NCBI GenBank assembly: GCA_027487685.1
Contig: JAIYDC010000046.1
Span: 78,419-142,418 of the forward strand
Direction: 5' to 3'
DNA length: 64,000 nt
From: Pseudomonadota bacterium
GTDB taxonomy: Bacteria > Bdellovibrionota > Bacteriovoracia > Bacteriovoracales > Bacteriovoracaceae
The notes under the pieces are model-generated. The model worked only from the letters and a program-made list of their open reading frames with translations, ran no database searches and was not told the origin of the DNA. The position numbers and the translations under genes were made by a program. Shown piece after piece: positions 51,374 through 59,501 of the stretch. How positions within the stretch are numbered: position 1 is the first letter of the stretch; the number at the start of each line of letters is the position of its first letter.

Positions 51374-51399
51374 TTGTATTATCGAATAAACTAATACAA
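51374..51399. promoter_or_regulatory. Dyad at the LysR start, candidate regulator site
   Basis: TTGTATTA (51374-51381) and TAATACAA (51392-51399) are exact inverted copies with ten bases between. The right arm covers the A of the LysR start codon. LysR regulators often bind such dyads between divergent genes, so this may be an autoregulatory or shared operator. Confidence 0.55.
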
Positions 51400-52253
51400 T
51401 GAAAATATCGTCTGGTCAGCTTGAGGCATTCTACGCTGTGGCCCGCCTTCGGAGCTTCACCAAAGCCGCAACCCACCTCCACCTGACTCAGTCCGCGCTG
51501 TCGCAACGGATTCTGAACCTCGAGCGCGAACTCACCACGACGCTCCTCATCCGTGAGCGTACGGGGATCGAACTCACGACCACGGGCCTCGATCTCTTGA
51601 AGTTCTGCCAGCTCCAAGACTCGTTAGAGAACGAGTTCTTGGGGAAACTCAAGAGCGGACAACCGGCCGGTCTCGCCGGCGTCGTCCGGGTCGCCGGGTT
51701 CTCCTCGGTCATGCGCTCGGTGGTCACACCAGCGCTTGCGCCGCTCCTCAAGGAACACCAGAAGCTTCAGCTTCAGACTCAGACCCGAGAGCTTCGAGAT
51801 CTCATTCCTCTCCTTCGGAACGGCGAAGCCGATTACGTCATCCTCGATCGGGCCATCGAGCGCGAGGGCATCGAAAGCCTTGTCCTGGGACGGGAGAAGT
51901 ACGTCCTCGTCGCTTCGAAGGCCAACAAGACAGTCGAGACCTTCCTCGACCACGATGAATTGGATGAGACGACCCTGCGCTATCTCAAGCTCGCCGGAAG
52001 CTCGTCGCAGAAGATCGTTCGGCATTATCTCAACGACATCTACGCCATCATCGATGGGGTCGAACTGGGCCTCGGCCAGGCCGTGATCCCCAAGCACCTC
52101 GCCAAGGACAATTCGAGAGTCCGAATCCTGGCCCCGAAGGTCTGCCTCGAGGTACCTGTCGTTCTGCATTTTCAACGGCAACCGTTTTATTCGAAGCTCC
52201 ACAGTGCCATGATCGAGGCCATCGCTCGCGAGGCCCGGGAGCGACTTGTTTAA
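51399..52253 (+). CDS. LysR-family transcriptional regulator
   Basis: The 284-residue protein has the LysR winged-helix domain at the N-terminus (LEAFYAVARLRSFTKAATHLHLTQSALSQRILNLE) and a periplasmic-binding-like effector domain with GVELGLGQAVIPKHLAKDN near the end. The head-domain pattern recalls the ArgP/LysG group, though no close assignment is made. It is divergent from the CxxCH protein gene and followed by the ATP-grasp gene, either of which may be its target. No Shine-Dalgarno sequence precedes the ATG. Confidence 0.93.
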   Translation: MKISSGQLEAFYAVARLRSFTKAATHLHLTQSALSQRILNLERELTTTLLIRERTGIELTTTGLDLLKFCQLQDSLENEFLGKLKSGQPAGLAGVVRVAGFSSVMRSVVTPALAPLLKEHQKLQLQTQTRELRDLIPLLRNGEADYVILDRAIEREGIESLVLGREKYVLVASKANKTVETFLDHDELDETTLRYLKLAGSSSQKIVRHYLNDIYAIIDGVELGLGQAVIPKHLAKDNSRVRILAPKVCLEVPVVLHFQRQPFYSKLHSAMIEAIAREARERLV

Positions 52254-52286
52254 GATCATCGACTGCAATTTACCTCGGAGAGAGCT

Positions 52287-53180
52287 ATGGCAAACAAAAT
52301 GGGTATTATCCTCGTGACCTGCGAAGACAAAGCAGGAGGCTCAGCTGATGATGAGCACCTCCGCAGCGCTCTCCGGGCACAGGGTGTGGAGTTCGAAACT
52401 CGCGTCTGGTCAGACCCCACGGTCGATTGGTCATCGGCCCAGGCCGTTGTGATTCGGACCACCTGGGATTACCAGAAAAAGCTTGAGCACTTTCTCACCT
52501 GGGCGCAGAAGGTTTCTGGGCAAACGCGGGTCTACAACCCACTCTCCATCATCCGCTGGAACTCCAGTAAGCACTATCTTCTGGAACTCGAGGCCCTGGG
52601 ACTCCCCATCGTTCCCACGAGGGTCTTTAGTCGCTTGGAGGACGTGCAACGAGAAGTGCCAGAGCTGCGGAAGCGCTGGGAGAGACTGATCCTAAAACCG
52701 GCCGTTTCCGCATCAGCGGAGCTGACCTACCTCATCGGAGGTCAGAGTGAGTGGAGCGACCAGGCCCGGGCCATCCTGACCCGTGGAGACCTTCTTCTTC
52801 AGCCCTTCATCGAGAGCATCGGGACCCAGGGAGAACTTTCTTTGATCTACGTTCACGATGGTCTGAGGTATGGATTTTCTCACGCTGTCCTCAAGGCTCC
52901 TGCCTCCGGAGACTTCCGAGTCCAGGCAGACTTCGGTGGGTCCGCGGTCGCCATCGACCCAGGTGAAGAGCTCAAAGCGCTTGGACTCCGTGCCCTCGAG
53001 GCACTGCCGACAGAAGTTCTTTTCGCTCGGGTTGATCTTGTGGACTGGCAAACGGGCCCCCTCATCGGGGAACTCGAGCTCATCGAGCCGGAGCTCTTTT
53101 TCCGGTGTAATCCGCGGGCAGCCGCTTTCTTCGTGCGCTGTCTGACAAGGAAGCTTGAGCTCGACTCGAGGAATACTTAA
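52287..53180 (+). CDS. ATP-grasp family ligase-like protein
   Basis: The 297-residue protein fits the ATP-grasp group that includes DcsG-type and RimK/glutathione-synthetase-like proteins. VIRTTWDYQKKLEHFLTWA and LILKPAVSASAELTYLI mark the N-terminal and ATP-binding parts, and GELELIEPELFF carries the metal-binding Glu residues. The reaction would join a carboxylate to an amine or thiol using ATP; the substrate is unknown. GGAGAGAGCT precedes the ATG. It lies 33 bases behind the LysR regulator. Confidence 0.82.
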   Translation: MANKMGIILVTCEDKAGGSADDEHLRSALRAQGVEFETRVWSDPTVDWSSAQAVVIRTTWDYQKKLEHFLTWAQKVSGQTRVYNPLSIIRWNSSKHYLLELEALGLPIVPTRVFSRLEDVQREVPELRKRWERLILKPAVSASAELTYLIGGQSEWSDQARAILTRGDLLLQPFIESIGTQGELSLIYVHDGLRYGFSHAVLKAPASGDFRVQADFGGSAVAIDPGEELKALGLRALEALPTEVLFARVDLVDWQTGPLIGELELIEPELFFRCNPRAAAFFVRCLTRKLELDSRNT

Positions 53181-53509
53181 CCAAATCAAGCTGTGATCGA
53201 CGTCTAACCCATCGGGTTGGTGGCCCGTCGTTGCTTCGAACCTACTTGAGCTTCAAGCGCCCTTGGACAAAAAGAGGTAGCTGTTGAGAAAAAAACGAAG
53301 AGTGATAAAATGTCCGAGATTCTGGTTCGCGTCCTAAGCTTCTGGCTTCATTAGTATCCGACTAAAGAGGCAAGTTTTTACCGGACTCGACGCCGCAATG
53401 GTCCGATGACACAATAAGTATCAGAGCTGGGGAGAGGAAAAAATTTCCATTTCTCCTAAGCTTTTGCCGGTAGGAAGCCGATAAAAGCAATACACCACGG
53501 AGGTCTCTC
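53181..53509 (+). other. 329-bp intergenic stretch with a promoter, no gene seen
   Basis: AACCC-ATC-GGGTT at 53206-53218 is a weak hairpin after the ATP-grasp gene. A possible promoter has TTGAGA at 53284 and TAAAAT at 53306, 16 bases apart, which would give a leader of about 190 bases to the small lipoprotein. The only reading frames are very short (a 14-codon one from 53310) and lack a ribosome site. Confidence 0.5.
53284..53311 (+). promoter_or_regulatory. Probable sigma-70-type promoter for the small lipoprotein
   Basis: TTGAGA and TAAAAT match the -35 and -10 consensus in five of six positions each, at 16-bp spacing. No other gene on this strand follows before the 49-residue lipoprotein at 53510. 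Confidence 0.5.
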
Positions 53510-53659
53510 ATGAAAAAACTAATCCTTTTGACGATGACAGCGTTGCTTGCCATCGCCTGCGCCCACGGTGACAGGAACCCTGCGTCCATGGAGCAGGAGA
53601 AAGATGCTCGCCACGAGCAGTTCCAGCACGGTGTCTTCGACCGTCCGAATCCGAACTAG
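53510..53659 (+). CDS. Small lipoprotein, 49 residues
   Basis: ATG at 53510 follows GGAGGTCTCTC, an excellent ribosome site. The product MKKLILLTMTALLAIACAHG has a lipobox (AIAC), so the mature part is about 33 polar residues (ending FDRPNPN). It is a small exported lipoprotein like entericidin or Lpp-sized proteins, but without their sequence pattern. It has its own promoter candidate and a strong terminator, so it is a single-gene unit. Confidence 0.85.
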   Translation: MKKLILLTMTALLAIACAHGDRNPASMEQEKDARHEQFQHGVFDRPNPN

Positions 53660-53667
53660 GTCTAATT

Positions 53668-53710
53668 AAAAAAGGGGCCCAGATCAGCGATGATCTGGGC
53701 CCCTTTTTTA
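53668..53710. terminator. Bidirectional intrinsic terminator
   Basis: A 13-bp stem (GGGGCCCAGATCA / TGATCTGGGCCCC) with loop GCGA is flanked by A6 on the left and T6 on the right, so it can terminate both the small lipoprotein and the convergent barrel gene that ends at 53720. Confidence 0.95.
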
Positions 53711-53719
53711 TTTTAAGCC

Positions 53720-54583
53720 TTAAAAGATGATGCCGTTGATCCAGGCGCCCAAAGAGGTCGTATCCAGATGAGTTTTTTTACCATCGAATGGCCAGGTCTG
53801 AACGTAGGTCCAAAGGTTCAAGTGTTTATTGATCGCAAACGTAGGTCCCGCAGAGGCAGAGGTTGGCCAGCGCTTAAGAAAGAGCGGATCGGACTCAACG
53901 AATTGACGGAAGGAAAGGTCAAGGCCGAAGCGCATACCGAAGACATCGTTGTAAGCATAGTTGACAGAAGGAGACATGGCCAAGATCAACCGAGACTTCT
54001 CACCCGGGCTCCGACCACTTGCTTTCCACTCTGGTGTGACCGCTTCATCGTCGGTATAGAAGAACACTCGTGGGGAAACGATCGCATAGACCGACCAACG
54101 ATCAGACATTTGGTAGTTAAGACCCGTGAAGAGACCTGGGTTAAAGATAGTCTTCTGAAACCGGGCGTCGCGGCCATTGAGCTCAGGAATATCCGTATTA
54201 AATGCCCCCTTCAAGCTCCACTTCTCTCCACCGGCAAGTTTCCCCGAGATCCCAATCCGGAGACCCTGGAATCGCCAAGCTGGCTCGGTCGGAAGCCCGC
54301 GCTTGGTGTCACCCCGGTACGTCATGAAGATGTGCTCGAGGCGAGTCTGGAGGTCAAGGTTATAGCGGTCATTCAGTTTGTAGGTTGTCGAGACCAGATT
54401 GAAGAGCTGAAGCCCGTCGTCGAGGCGACCACCGAGTTCGTTCTTGGCAACCTTCCCGTCACCGAGTGAGTTTGCTTCTAAAAAAGAGAAGTAGTTCATT
54501 CCCCAAGGTGACGGTTTGTCGTCCTGTGCGTAGGAAACAGTGGACCCGAGAAGTAGAAGACTAAGTAGTAGTGTGACGTTCAT
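53720..54583 (-). CDS. Outer-membrane beta-barrel (porin-like) protein
   Basis: The 287-residue product has a signal peptide (LLLSLLLLGSTVSYA) and then alternating-residue beta strands with aromatic girdles, in 12 or so segments (YNLDLQTRLEHIFMTYRGD, FGMRFGLDLSFRQFVE, FAINKHLNLWTYVQTW). It ends in GAWINGIIF, with a C-terminal Phe typical of outer-membrane barrels. The start at 54583 has GGAG six bases before it. The family is unknown; a transporter-like barrel is a reasonable guess. Confidence 0.82.
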   Translation of the reverse strand: MNVTLLLSLLLLGSTVSYAQDDKPSPWGMNYFSFLEANSLGDGKVAKNELGGRLDDGLQLFNLVSTTYKLNDRYNLDLQTRLEHIFMTYRGDTKRGLPTEPAWRFQGLRIGISGKLAGGEKWSLKGAFNTDIPELNGRDARFQKTIFNPGLFTGLNYQMSDRWSVYAIVSPRVFFYTDDEAVTPEWKASGRSPGEKSRLILAMSPSVNYAYNDVFGMRFGLDLSFRQFVESDPLFLKRWPTSASAGPTFAINKHLNLWTYVQTWPFDGKKTHLDTTSLGAWINGIIF

Positions 54584-54819
54584 GAGCATCTCCAAGCTAA
54601 ATTCTTGGCGGTAGTCATAACGAATAAAAATCTTTTTAGAAAGCCTTTAGGTTACGAGCATGTAATTTTCAGCGCTGATGTCATTCTGACACTACCCTGC
54701 CCTCAATCCTCACAGATTCTTAACCAAATTTCCGCGGACCGCCGAGGTCGCCGTAAGATTTTTAATGAAACTGTCAGGGGACTGAGGAGCAAGAGGATAC
54801 CAGGAGGTCGAAGAAGCGA

Positions 54820-54842
54820 TCGGGAGGGGTGGGCCCTCCCGA
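54820..54842 (-). terminator. GC-rich hairpin after the deacetylase gene
   Basis: A perfect 9-bp stem (TCGGGAGGG / CCCTCCCGA) with a five-base loop follows the deacetylase stop at 54851 by eight bases. There is no T-run, so termination is likely but not certain. Confidence 0.5.
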
Positions 54843-54850
54843 CGCGAAAG

Positions 54851-56305
54851 CTACTTACAGGCCGGAAGATTATTATTGATCTGATCGATGACACCCTCGA
54901 CGGTGCACACCTTGGCATTCTCGCGCTTCAGGTGATCCATCAGCATCGTGGACGCCGTCACAGACTGGGGGTGGATATCGTGGAAGAGAATCACCCCAGA
55001 GTTCTTCGCGGACGCCCGCATCTGCCGGAGCGCACGATCGTAGATCGACTGCGGATTCTTATCTTGCCAGTCGAGGGTATCGACGGTCCAGAAGATGTGG
55101 ACCATGCTGTGCTCAGCGATCTTCGCTCGCACGTTACTGACGCTCACCCCAGCGCCATACGGAAGCCGGAAATTCTTGATCGTTACCCCGAGCTGATCTT
55201 GGACTACTTTTTTTGCCGTTCCAATTTCACGCTCGAGCTGGGAAGCACTGACTTTCGTGAGCTGCTGATGGGTGTACGAGTGAAGCGCGATCTCATGGCC
55301 CCCCTCTTTCACGCGCCGGGAGAGGGCCGGGTTCGCCTCGACTTGTTTTGCGAGCACAAAAAACGAGGCCAGGAGACCCCGGTCCTTGAGGTTCGTGAGC
55401 ACCTGATCCGTGGTCCGGGCAGGGCCGTCATCGTAGGTAAGAGACCAGGTGTTTTCCGGGTAGTTTCTTCCGGACACGTTCCCGTTGGTCCCAGCGGAAG
55501 GGAAAATGGTATCTGCGCTGGTGCCGCGGCCAACCTGAGAGAGCAGGGCCTTCATGTCTTTTGAGAGCGCTCTGATCTCCCGCTCAAGTCTCTTGAAGCT
55601 GAGCTTCTTCTTCTCTTCTTTAAGTGTCTGCTTCAGGACCTCAGGGTCAACCTGGTAGGTGTTCATGTCCCGGTAGAAGGCCCGACGGGTAGCGCGCAGG
55701 AGCACCATGTTTCTCCAGAGCACCTGCTTCACCGCAAGGTCCTCTTCTCGATCCCGGCGTTCCCGGAGGGTGTTGAACAGCTCGGTCTGCTGCTCCCGGA
55801 GGCTCGAGAGGATGAGGGGCTTCAGGTTCTCTGGGATTCGGCTCGTCGGGGTATCCAGGCCATCGTAGAATTTCCCGATTTCATCCAACGCTGACTGGGC
55901 GTTTGCCTTCTGCTCTGGAGTAAACTCCGGCAGGGCCGTGACCAGGACGAGGTTCACGTAGAGGTCCCCAAAGTCATGCTCAAAAGTGTCGACGAAGTTC
56001 CGAACCGCCAGGAGGGTTCCGTAGGCATCGGAACGTAGGGCCCTCTCAGGTCTTTTTTCGAGCTCCGCATCGAAGGAGTAGAGGTGAACTTGTCCGATCA
56101 TGTAGGCGTGAAAGATCCCATCCATGAGCTTCTGAACCTCCGCCTTGAGCTTCGTCGGATCTCCGATCTGCTCCGTGAGAGCGGCGATCGAGCGGTGAGA
56201 CTGTGAAGCGAGAGCTGTTTGCACCGATGGTGCCTTCGCAGGCCCCCAGGAACAGGCCGTCAGAAGGGACAAAAAGAGAAGGGACGAGTTTTTTGGTGAG
56301 CGCAT
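54851..56305 (-). CDS. Polysaccharide deacetylase lipoprotein
   Basis: The 484-residue product has a lipoprotein signal with lipobox LLTAC (Cys18). Residues about 30-270 are helical and unrecognised. Residues about 285-480 are a NodB domain: TYDDGP at 290-295 (catalytic Asp and metal Asp), HSYTH for the metal histidines and RLPYGAG for the active-site Pro-Tyr. The family removes N-acetyl groups from peptidoglycan or other glycans. A deacetylase anchored in the envelope fits peptidoglycan remodelling. Predators in this phylum are known to deacetylate prey wall, which this could also serve; that link is inference. Confidence 0.88.
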   Translation of the reverse strand: MRSPKNSSLLFLSLLTACSWGPAKAPSVQTALASQSHRSIAALTEQIGDPTKLKAEVQKLMDGIFHAYMIGQVHLYSFDAELEKRPERALRSDAYGTLLAVRNFVDTFEHDFGDLYVNLVLVTALPEFTPEQKANAQSALDEIGKFYDGLDTPTSRIPENLKPLILSSLREQQTELFNTLRERRDREEDLAVKQVLWRNMVLLRATRRAFYRDMNTYQVDPEVLKQTLKEEKKKLSFKRLEREIRALSKDMKALLSQVGRGTSADTIFPSAGTNGNVSGRNYPENTWSLTYDDGPARTTDQVLTNLKDRGLLASFFVLAKQVEANPALSRRVKEGGHEIALHSYTHQQLTKVSASQLEREIGTAKKVVQDQLGVTIKNFRLPYGAGVSVSNVRAKIAEHSMVHIFWTVDTLDWQDKNPQSIYDRALRQMRASAKNSGVILFHDIHPQSVTASTMLMDHLKRENAKVCTVEGVIDQINNNLPACK

Positions 56306-56370
56306 GGGTTCTCCTAGGTGCGTTTTAACAAGTATCGGTCAAACCTAGGTCCAGGCTTAGAACATACCGC

Positions 56371-56748
56371 TCAAGAATCGGAGTAGAAGTCCTTCGCTTT
56401 CCGGACCAGGTCCGTCAGAAATGGTCGCAGGCGAATTCGGACGTCCCGTGGAGCGGCCTCCAGGAGCTGGACATAATCTCCCTTCACGTAGAGGAGCTTG
56501 TTCGCCTGCGAATCCCAGCGGATACTCTCTGCATCCGATACGGGCATCGACAGGTCGGGGATCCCATCACTAAACATGAGGGTGAGGTAGCGGATATCTC
56601 GCTGGGCCTCGAAGGCCTTGTGGTTAAGAACCTTCTCCTCCCGGAGCTTGGCCTTCTTAAGATCGAACAGGGAGACGAGTTCTAAGGTCAGTGCGTTTTT
56701 TGAATCGTCCATTCTCCTCCTCCATAAGTTGTAGTTCCGTTTTGCCAT
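56371..56748 (-). CDS. Soluble hypothetical protein, 125 residues
   Basis: The start at 56748 has AGGAGG nine bases upstream, better than the longer frame to 56799. The product is basic at the N-terminus (MAKRNYNLWRRRMDD), with helical middle part and a short beta-rich section. There is no signal peptide and no recognised motif. It stands alone between two exported-protein genes. I cannot suggest a function. Confidence 0.75.
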   Translation of the reverse strand: MAKRNYNLWRRRMDDSKNALTLELVSLFDLKKAKLREEKVLNHKAFEAQRDIRYLTLMFSDGIPDLSMPVSDAESIRWDSQANKLLYVKGDYVQLLEAAPRDVRIRLRPFLTDLVRKAKDFYSDS

Positions 56749-56906
56749 AAAAATGCCCTCCTGGAAGATGAATTTCACGACCAAGCGAAGATCCCTCATC
56801 CATTAATTTTCAAAGTGTTACAAGCTCGCGGTTTTAGAGGAAAGAAAACAATAAAGTCGGTTTAATTAAATCTCCTTCTCACCGATAAGATCTTATGGAG
56901 ATGTGT

Positions 56907-58520
56907 ATGAAAATTCTGTTCCTCATGACTTTGTGGTTTGGCGTCGGGAGTGCTCTCGCTTCACCAGGGCGCGATGCCTGGAAAAAAGCGGACCTTGCCG
57001 GAAAGATCTTTCTCCTCCAGGAGTACAAGGCTTTCTACCGGGAAATGGCCAGGACGGAAACCCTCGCAGGTGAAGATCAGAAAACTTCACTCCGCTGGCG
57101 TGAGTTCTTCCTGAGCTCCGCCTGGGCCTCCGCAGATCTTGATTGCTTCTATGCCGGCTGGCCTAGCCGGCGAGTTAACAACGTCTGCACGTCTCCGGCA
57201 CGGAATAATCCTGACTACCAGGCCGGGAGCTGTACCAGCGGTCAGCTCCAGTGCCAGCCCCTCTTCTTCGGAAAAGACCTCTGTGTTCCGATCGGAACCC
57301 AAGCTCAGCGCAACTCCGCCTTCGCGAACTGCGAGAGTCAATTCCAAGGGAGCGGACGGAGTGCCGCAGACGTCGTTACGGAGACACAGACTGAAGGAAA
57401 GGAAGCCGCACTCCTCGAACTCATCGGCGCAGCCGACCGAATCTGCGGCGAAGGTGAGCAGCGGGCAAGGGGAATTTGTCCGAGGATCCAGGCGGCGGTG
57501 AACCGAGTCCGCTCGGGCGCTCAAGAGGGTGGAACTCCTCGACGTCCCACTGAAGGTGGCCCTACGGTCGAGCCCGCGGTTGAGCCCGCAGTCGAACCCC
57601 CAGTTGAGCCCGCGGTTGAACCTACACCACCAGTGACGCGGTCTCGGGGACAAAGTCGCGCCCAAACTTCACCGCCACCTCCGGAGACCGTTGTCCGAAG
57701 ACCTCAAGGGAGCGCGCCACCTCGAGGGGGTACTTCGCCGACGCCAGGCCCAGTGGTTCGGCGCCCACCCCAAACTCAGGAACAACTTGAACAAGCCGTT
57801 GTCGTCGCCAATCGAGGACTTCAGCAAGTGAGCGGGGGTGACGACTGTGAGGTCGAACGAGAAGGCCAGCCGTTTGAGCGAGACGAACCCCGGAACTTTC
57901 AGACCGAGTCTATCGGCAATAATCTTGGGGAAGGTTGGGACACACTCTTCTCCCAGACTAACATCGGTCAAGTTCCTCGGGGTTACCAGATCGTAAACCG
58001 AGGCCCGAACGACATCGTGAGCGAAGGCAATCAACGGGAGTGGCAATTCATTTCCTCCGATAACTCCCGGAGAGAGACCTACATCACTATCGGCGACGGG
58101 ATCGACAACCGGATCTCGAACAACTTGGAATCGGTCATCGTCTTGATCCCAAGACGGGTACAGCCAAAAGTGGAGTTACTAGGAAACGTCGTTCGAGTGA
58201 CGCTGGCCACGGGTGAACGAGTCATCTTTGATAAAGCTTCAGGTCGAGTGCTCAGAGGTGCCTTTCGAGAAAATCGAGTCACCCAGGGAAATTTCAACAA
58301 CGTCGCGTACACGGGAACTGGAATCAGCATCCGAATTAACAAGCGCGCCGGTGATCCCCGTGAGAGCCAAGGGCAGGCAACCATCACCCAGAATGGCCGT
58401 ACCTGCCAGGTCCCCACCTCCCAACTCTGGAACTCGAACACGAACTTCCGCTACAGCGATGACCGGCAGCTCGTTCAGTTCCTGAACCAGCGCTGCGGTG
58501 GTGGCCGCTTTAGTATATGA
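56907..58520 (+). CDS. Exported protein with Cys-rich domain and VEP repeats
   Basis: The 537-residue product has a signal peptide (MKILFLMTLWFGVGSALA). Residues about 80-150 form a domain with six cysteines (DCFYAGWPSRRVNNVC, CTSGQLQCQPLFFGKDLC, NCESQF), a pattern I associate with predatory Bdellovibrionota exported proteins. A low-complexity linker follows at about 210-290 with five VEP(A/P) units and many Pro, Gly and Arg. The rest (about 290-537) is beta-rich. GGAG precedes the ATG. The stop overlaps the desaturase start by ATGA, an unusual coupling for an exported protein. Confidence 0.82.
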   Translation: MKILFLMTLWFGVGSALASPGRDAWKKADLAGKIFLLQEYKAFYREMARTETLAGEDQKTSLRWREFFLSSAWASADLDCFYAGWPSRRVNNVCTSPARNNPDYQAGSCTSGQLQCQPLFFGKDLCVPIGTQAQRNSAFANCESQFQGSGRSAADVVTETQTEGKEAALLELIGAADRICGEGEQRARGICPRIQAAVNRVRSGAQEGGTPRRPTEGGPTVEPAVEPAVEPPVEPAVEPTPPVTRSRGQSRAQTSPPPPETVVRRPQGSAPPRGGTSPTPGPVVRRPPQTQEQLEQAVVVANRGLQQVSGGDDCEVEREGQPFERDEPRNFQTESIGNNLGEGWDTLFSQTNIGQVPRGYQIVNRGPNDIVSEGNQREWQFISSDNSRRETYITIGDGIDNRISNNLESVIVLIPRRVQPKVELLGNVVRVTLATGERVIFDKASGRVLRGAFRENRVTQGNFNNVAYTGTGISIRINKRAGDPRESQGQATITQNGRTCQVPTSQLWNSNTNFRYSDDRQLVQFLNQRCGGGRFSI

Positions 58521-59494
58521 AGACCGAACTTAAGTCCCTCTTCAGTCCTAAAGACCTTGCCCCATTTACCTCCGCTAAGGATCACTTGAACGTCCTCTGC
58601 CTCCTCGGACTCTACGCGATTCCAGCGGGCCTGATAGCTAACTTTTCTTCCGTCACTGGAGTCGTTCCTACGGCGCTCTACGTTGCCCTCGGAATTCTGA
58701 TCATGGGTGCGGTCCAGCACACCCTCGGCACCTTCGTCCACGAGGCGGCCCATCTTCACTTGTTCCAACGTAAAAAACTCAACGAGTTCGCCGGGCACTT
58801 CCTCTGCGCGGCCCCGCTCTTGAGCTACCTCGAGGATTACCGCTACTTCCACTTCGAGCACCACCGGCACACCGGAAAGATCGGCCGAGATCCGGAGCTT
58901 CTGTTCTACCGGGCCATGGGGATTTCGCCCACCGTCTCCTCTCGGCAAGAGGTCGTGAGACTCTTCTTCCTCGACCTCACCGGGATCCACTACTTCAAAG
59001 GGCTCCAGTACCTTCTGGGATTCTTCAAGGACAAGCGGGCCCAAGGGGTCATCAGAAATCCGACTCTGCCGGAACACCTGGGCCTCCTTGTTTGGGTGAC
59101 GCTCATCCCGTTCCTTTTCTGGGTGTCGGGGCTCTTCCTTCCCTTTTTCCTATTCTGGCTTCTTCCGTTACTGACGATCTCGCCGCTCCTCCTTCGCTGG
59201 CACGGCTTCGGCGAACACGTCCGTGAACAGGGAGACGATGCCTATGAGAATACGCTTACCCACCGGTTCGATGTCATCAGCACACTCCTCCTCTACCCCA
59301 TCAACTCCTCTTACCACCTGGAGCATCACCTCTTTCCTCAGGTTCCTTGGTACCATCTGAAAGAGCTCCACCGCTTCGCTCAACAGCACCCCGTCTACCG
59401 CGAAAAGACGGCCCCCCTCATCGTCGAGGGGTACTTCCTCGGCGAGGCCAGCGTGATAAACCGGGCTTTCCCGATCGTGGGCACCGACCTATAA
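58517..59494 (+). CDS. Membrane fatty-acid desaturase family protein
   Basis: The 325-residue membrane protein has the three histidine boxes of the desaturase/hydroxylase superfamily: HEAAHLHLF, HFEHHRHTG and YHLEHHLFPQVPWYHL, among four to six hydrophobic segments. It binds a diiron centre and would introduce a double bond or hydroxyl into a lipid acyl chain or carotenoid. The start overlaps the exported-protein stop by ATGA. Next comes a TauE-like transporter. Lipid-carotenoid substrate choice cannot be told. Confidence 0.88.
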   Translation: MKTELKSLFSPKDLAPFTSAKDHLNVLCLLGLYAIPAGLIANFSSVTGVVPTALYVALGILIMGAVQHTLGTFVHEAAHLHLFQRKKLNEFAGHFLCAAPLLSYLEDYRYFHFEHHRHTGKIGRDPELLFYRAMGISPTVSSRQEVVRLFFLDLTGIHYFKGLQYLLGFFKDKRAQGVIRNPTLPEHLGLLVWVTLIPFLFWVSGLFLPFFLFWLLPLLTISPLLLRWHGFGEHVREQGDDAYENTLTHRFDVISTLLLYPINSSYHLEHHLFPQVPWYHLKELHRFAQQHPVYREKTAPLIVEGYFLGEASVINRAFPIVGTDL

Positions 59495-59501
59495 TCGAGG
59501 G

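Noticed and set aside
53362..53589. A 75-residue minus-strand frame over the small lipoprotein
   Set aside because: It is opposite a well-signalled plus-strand gene and has no ribosome site or motif.
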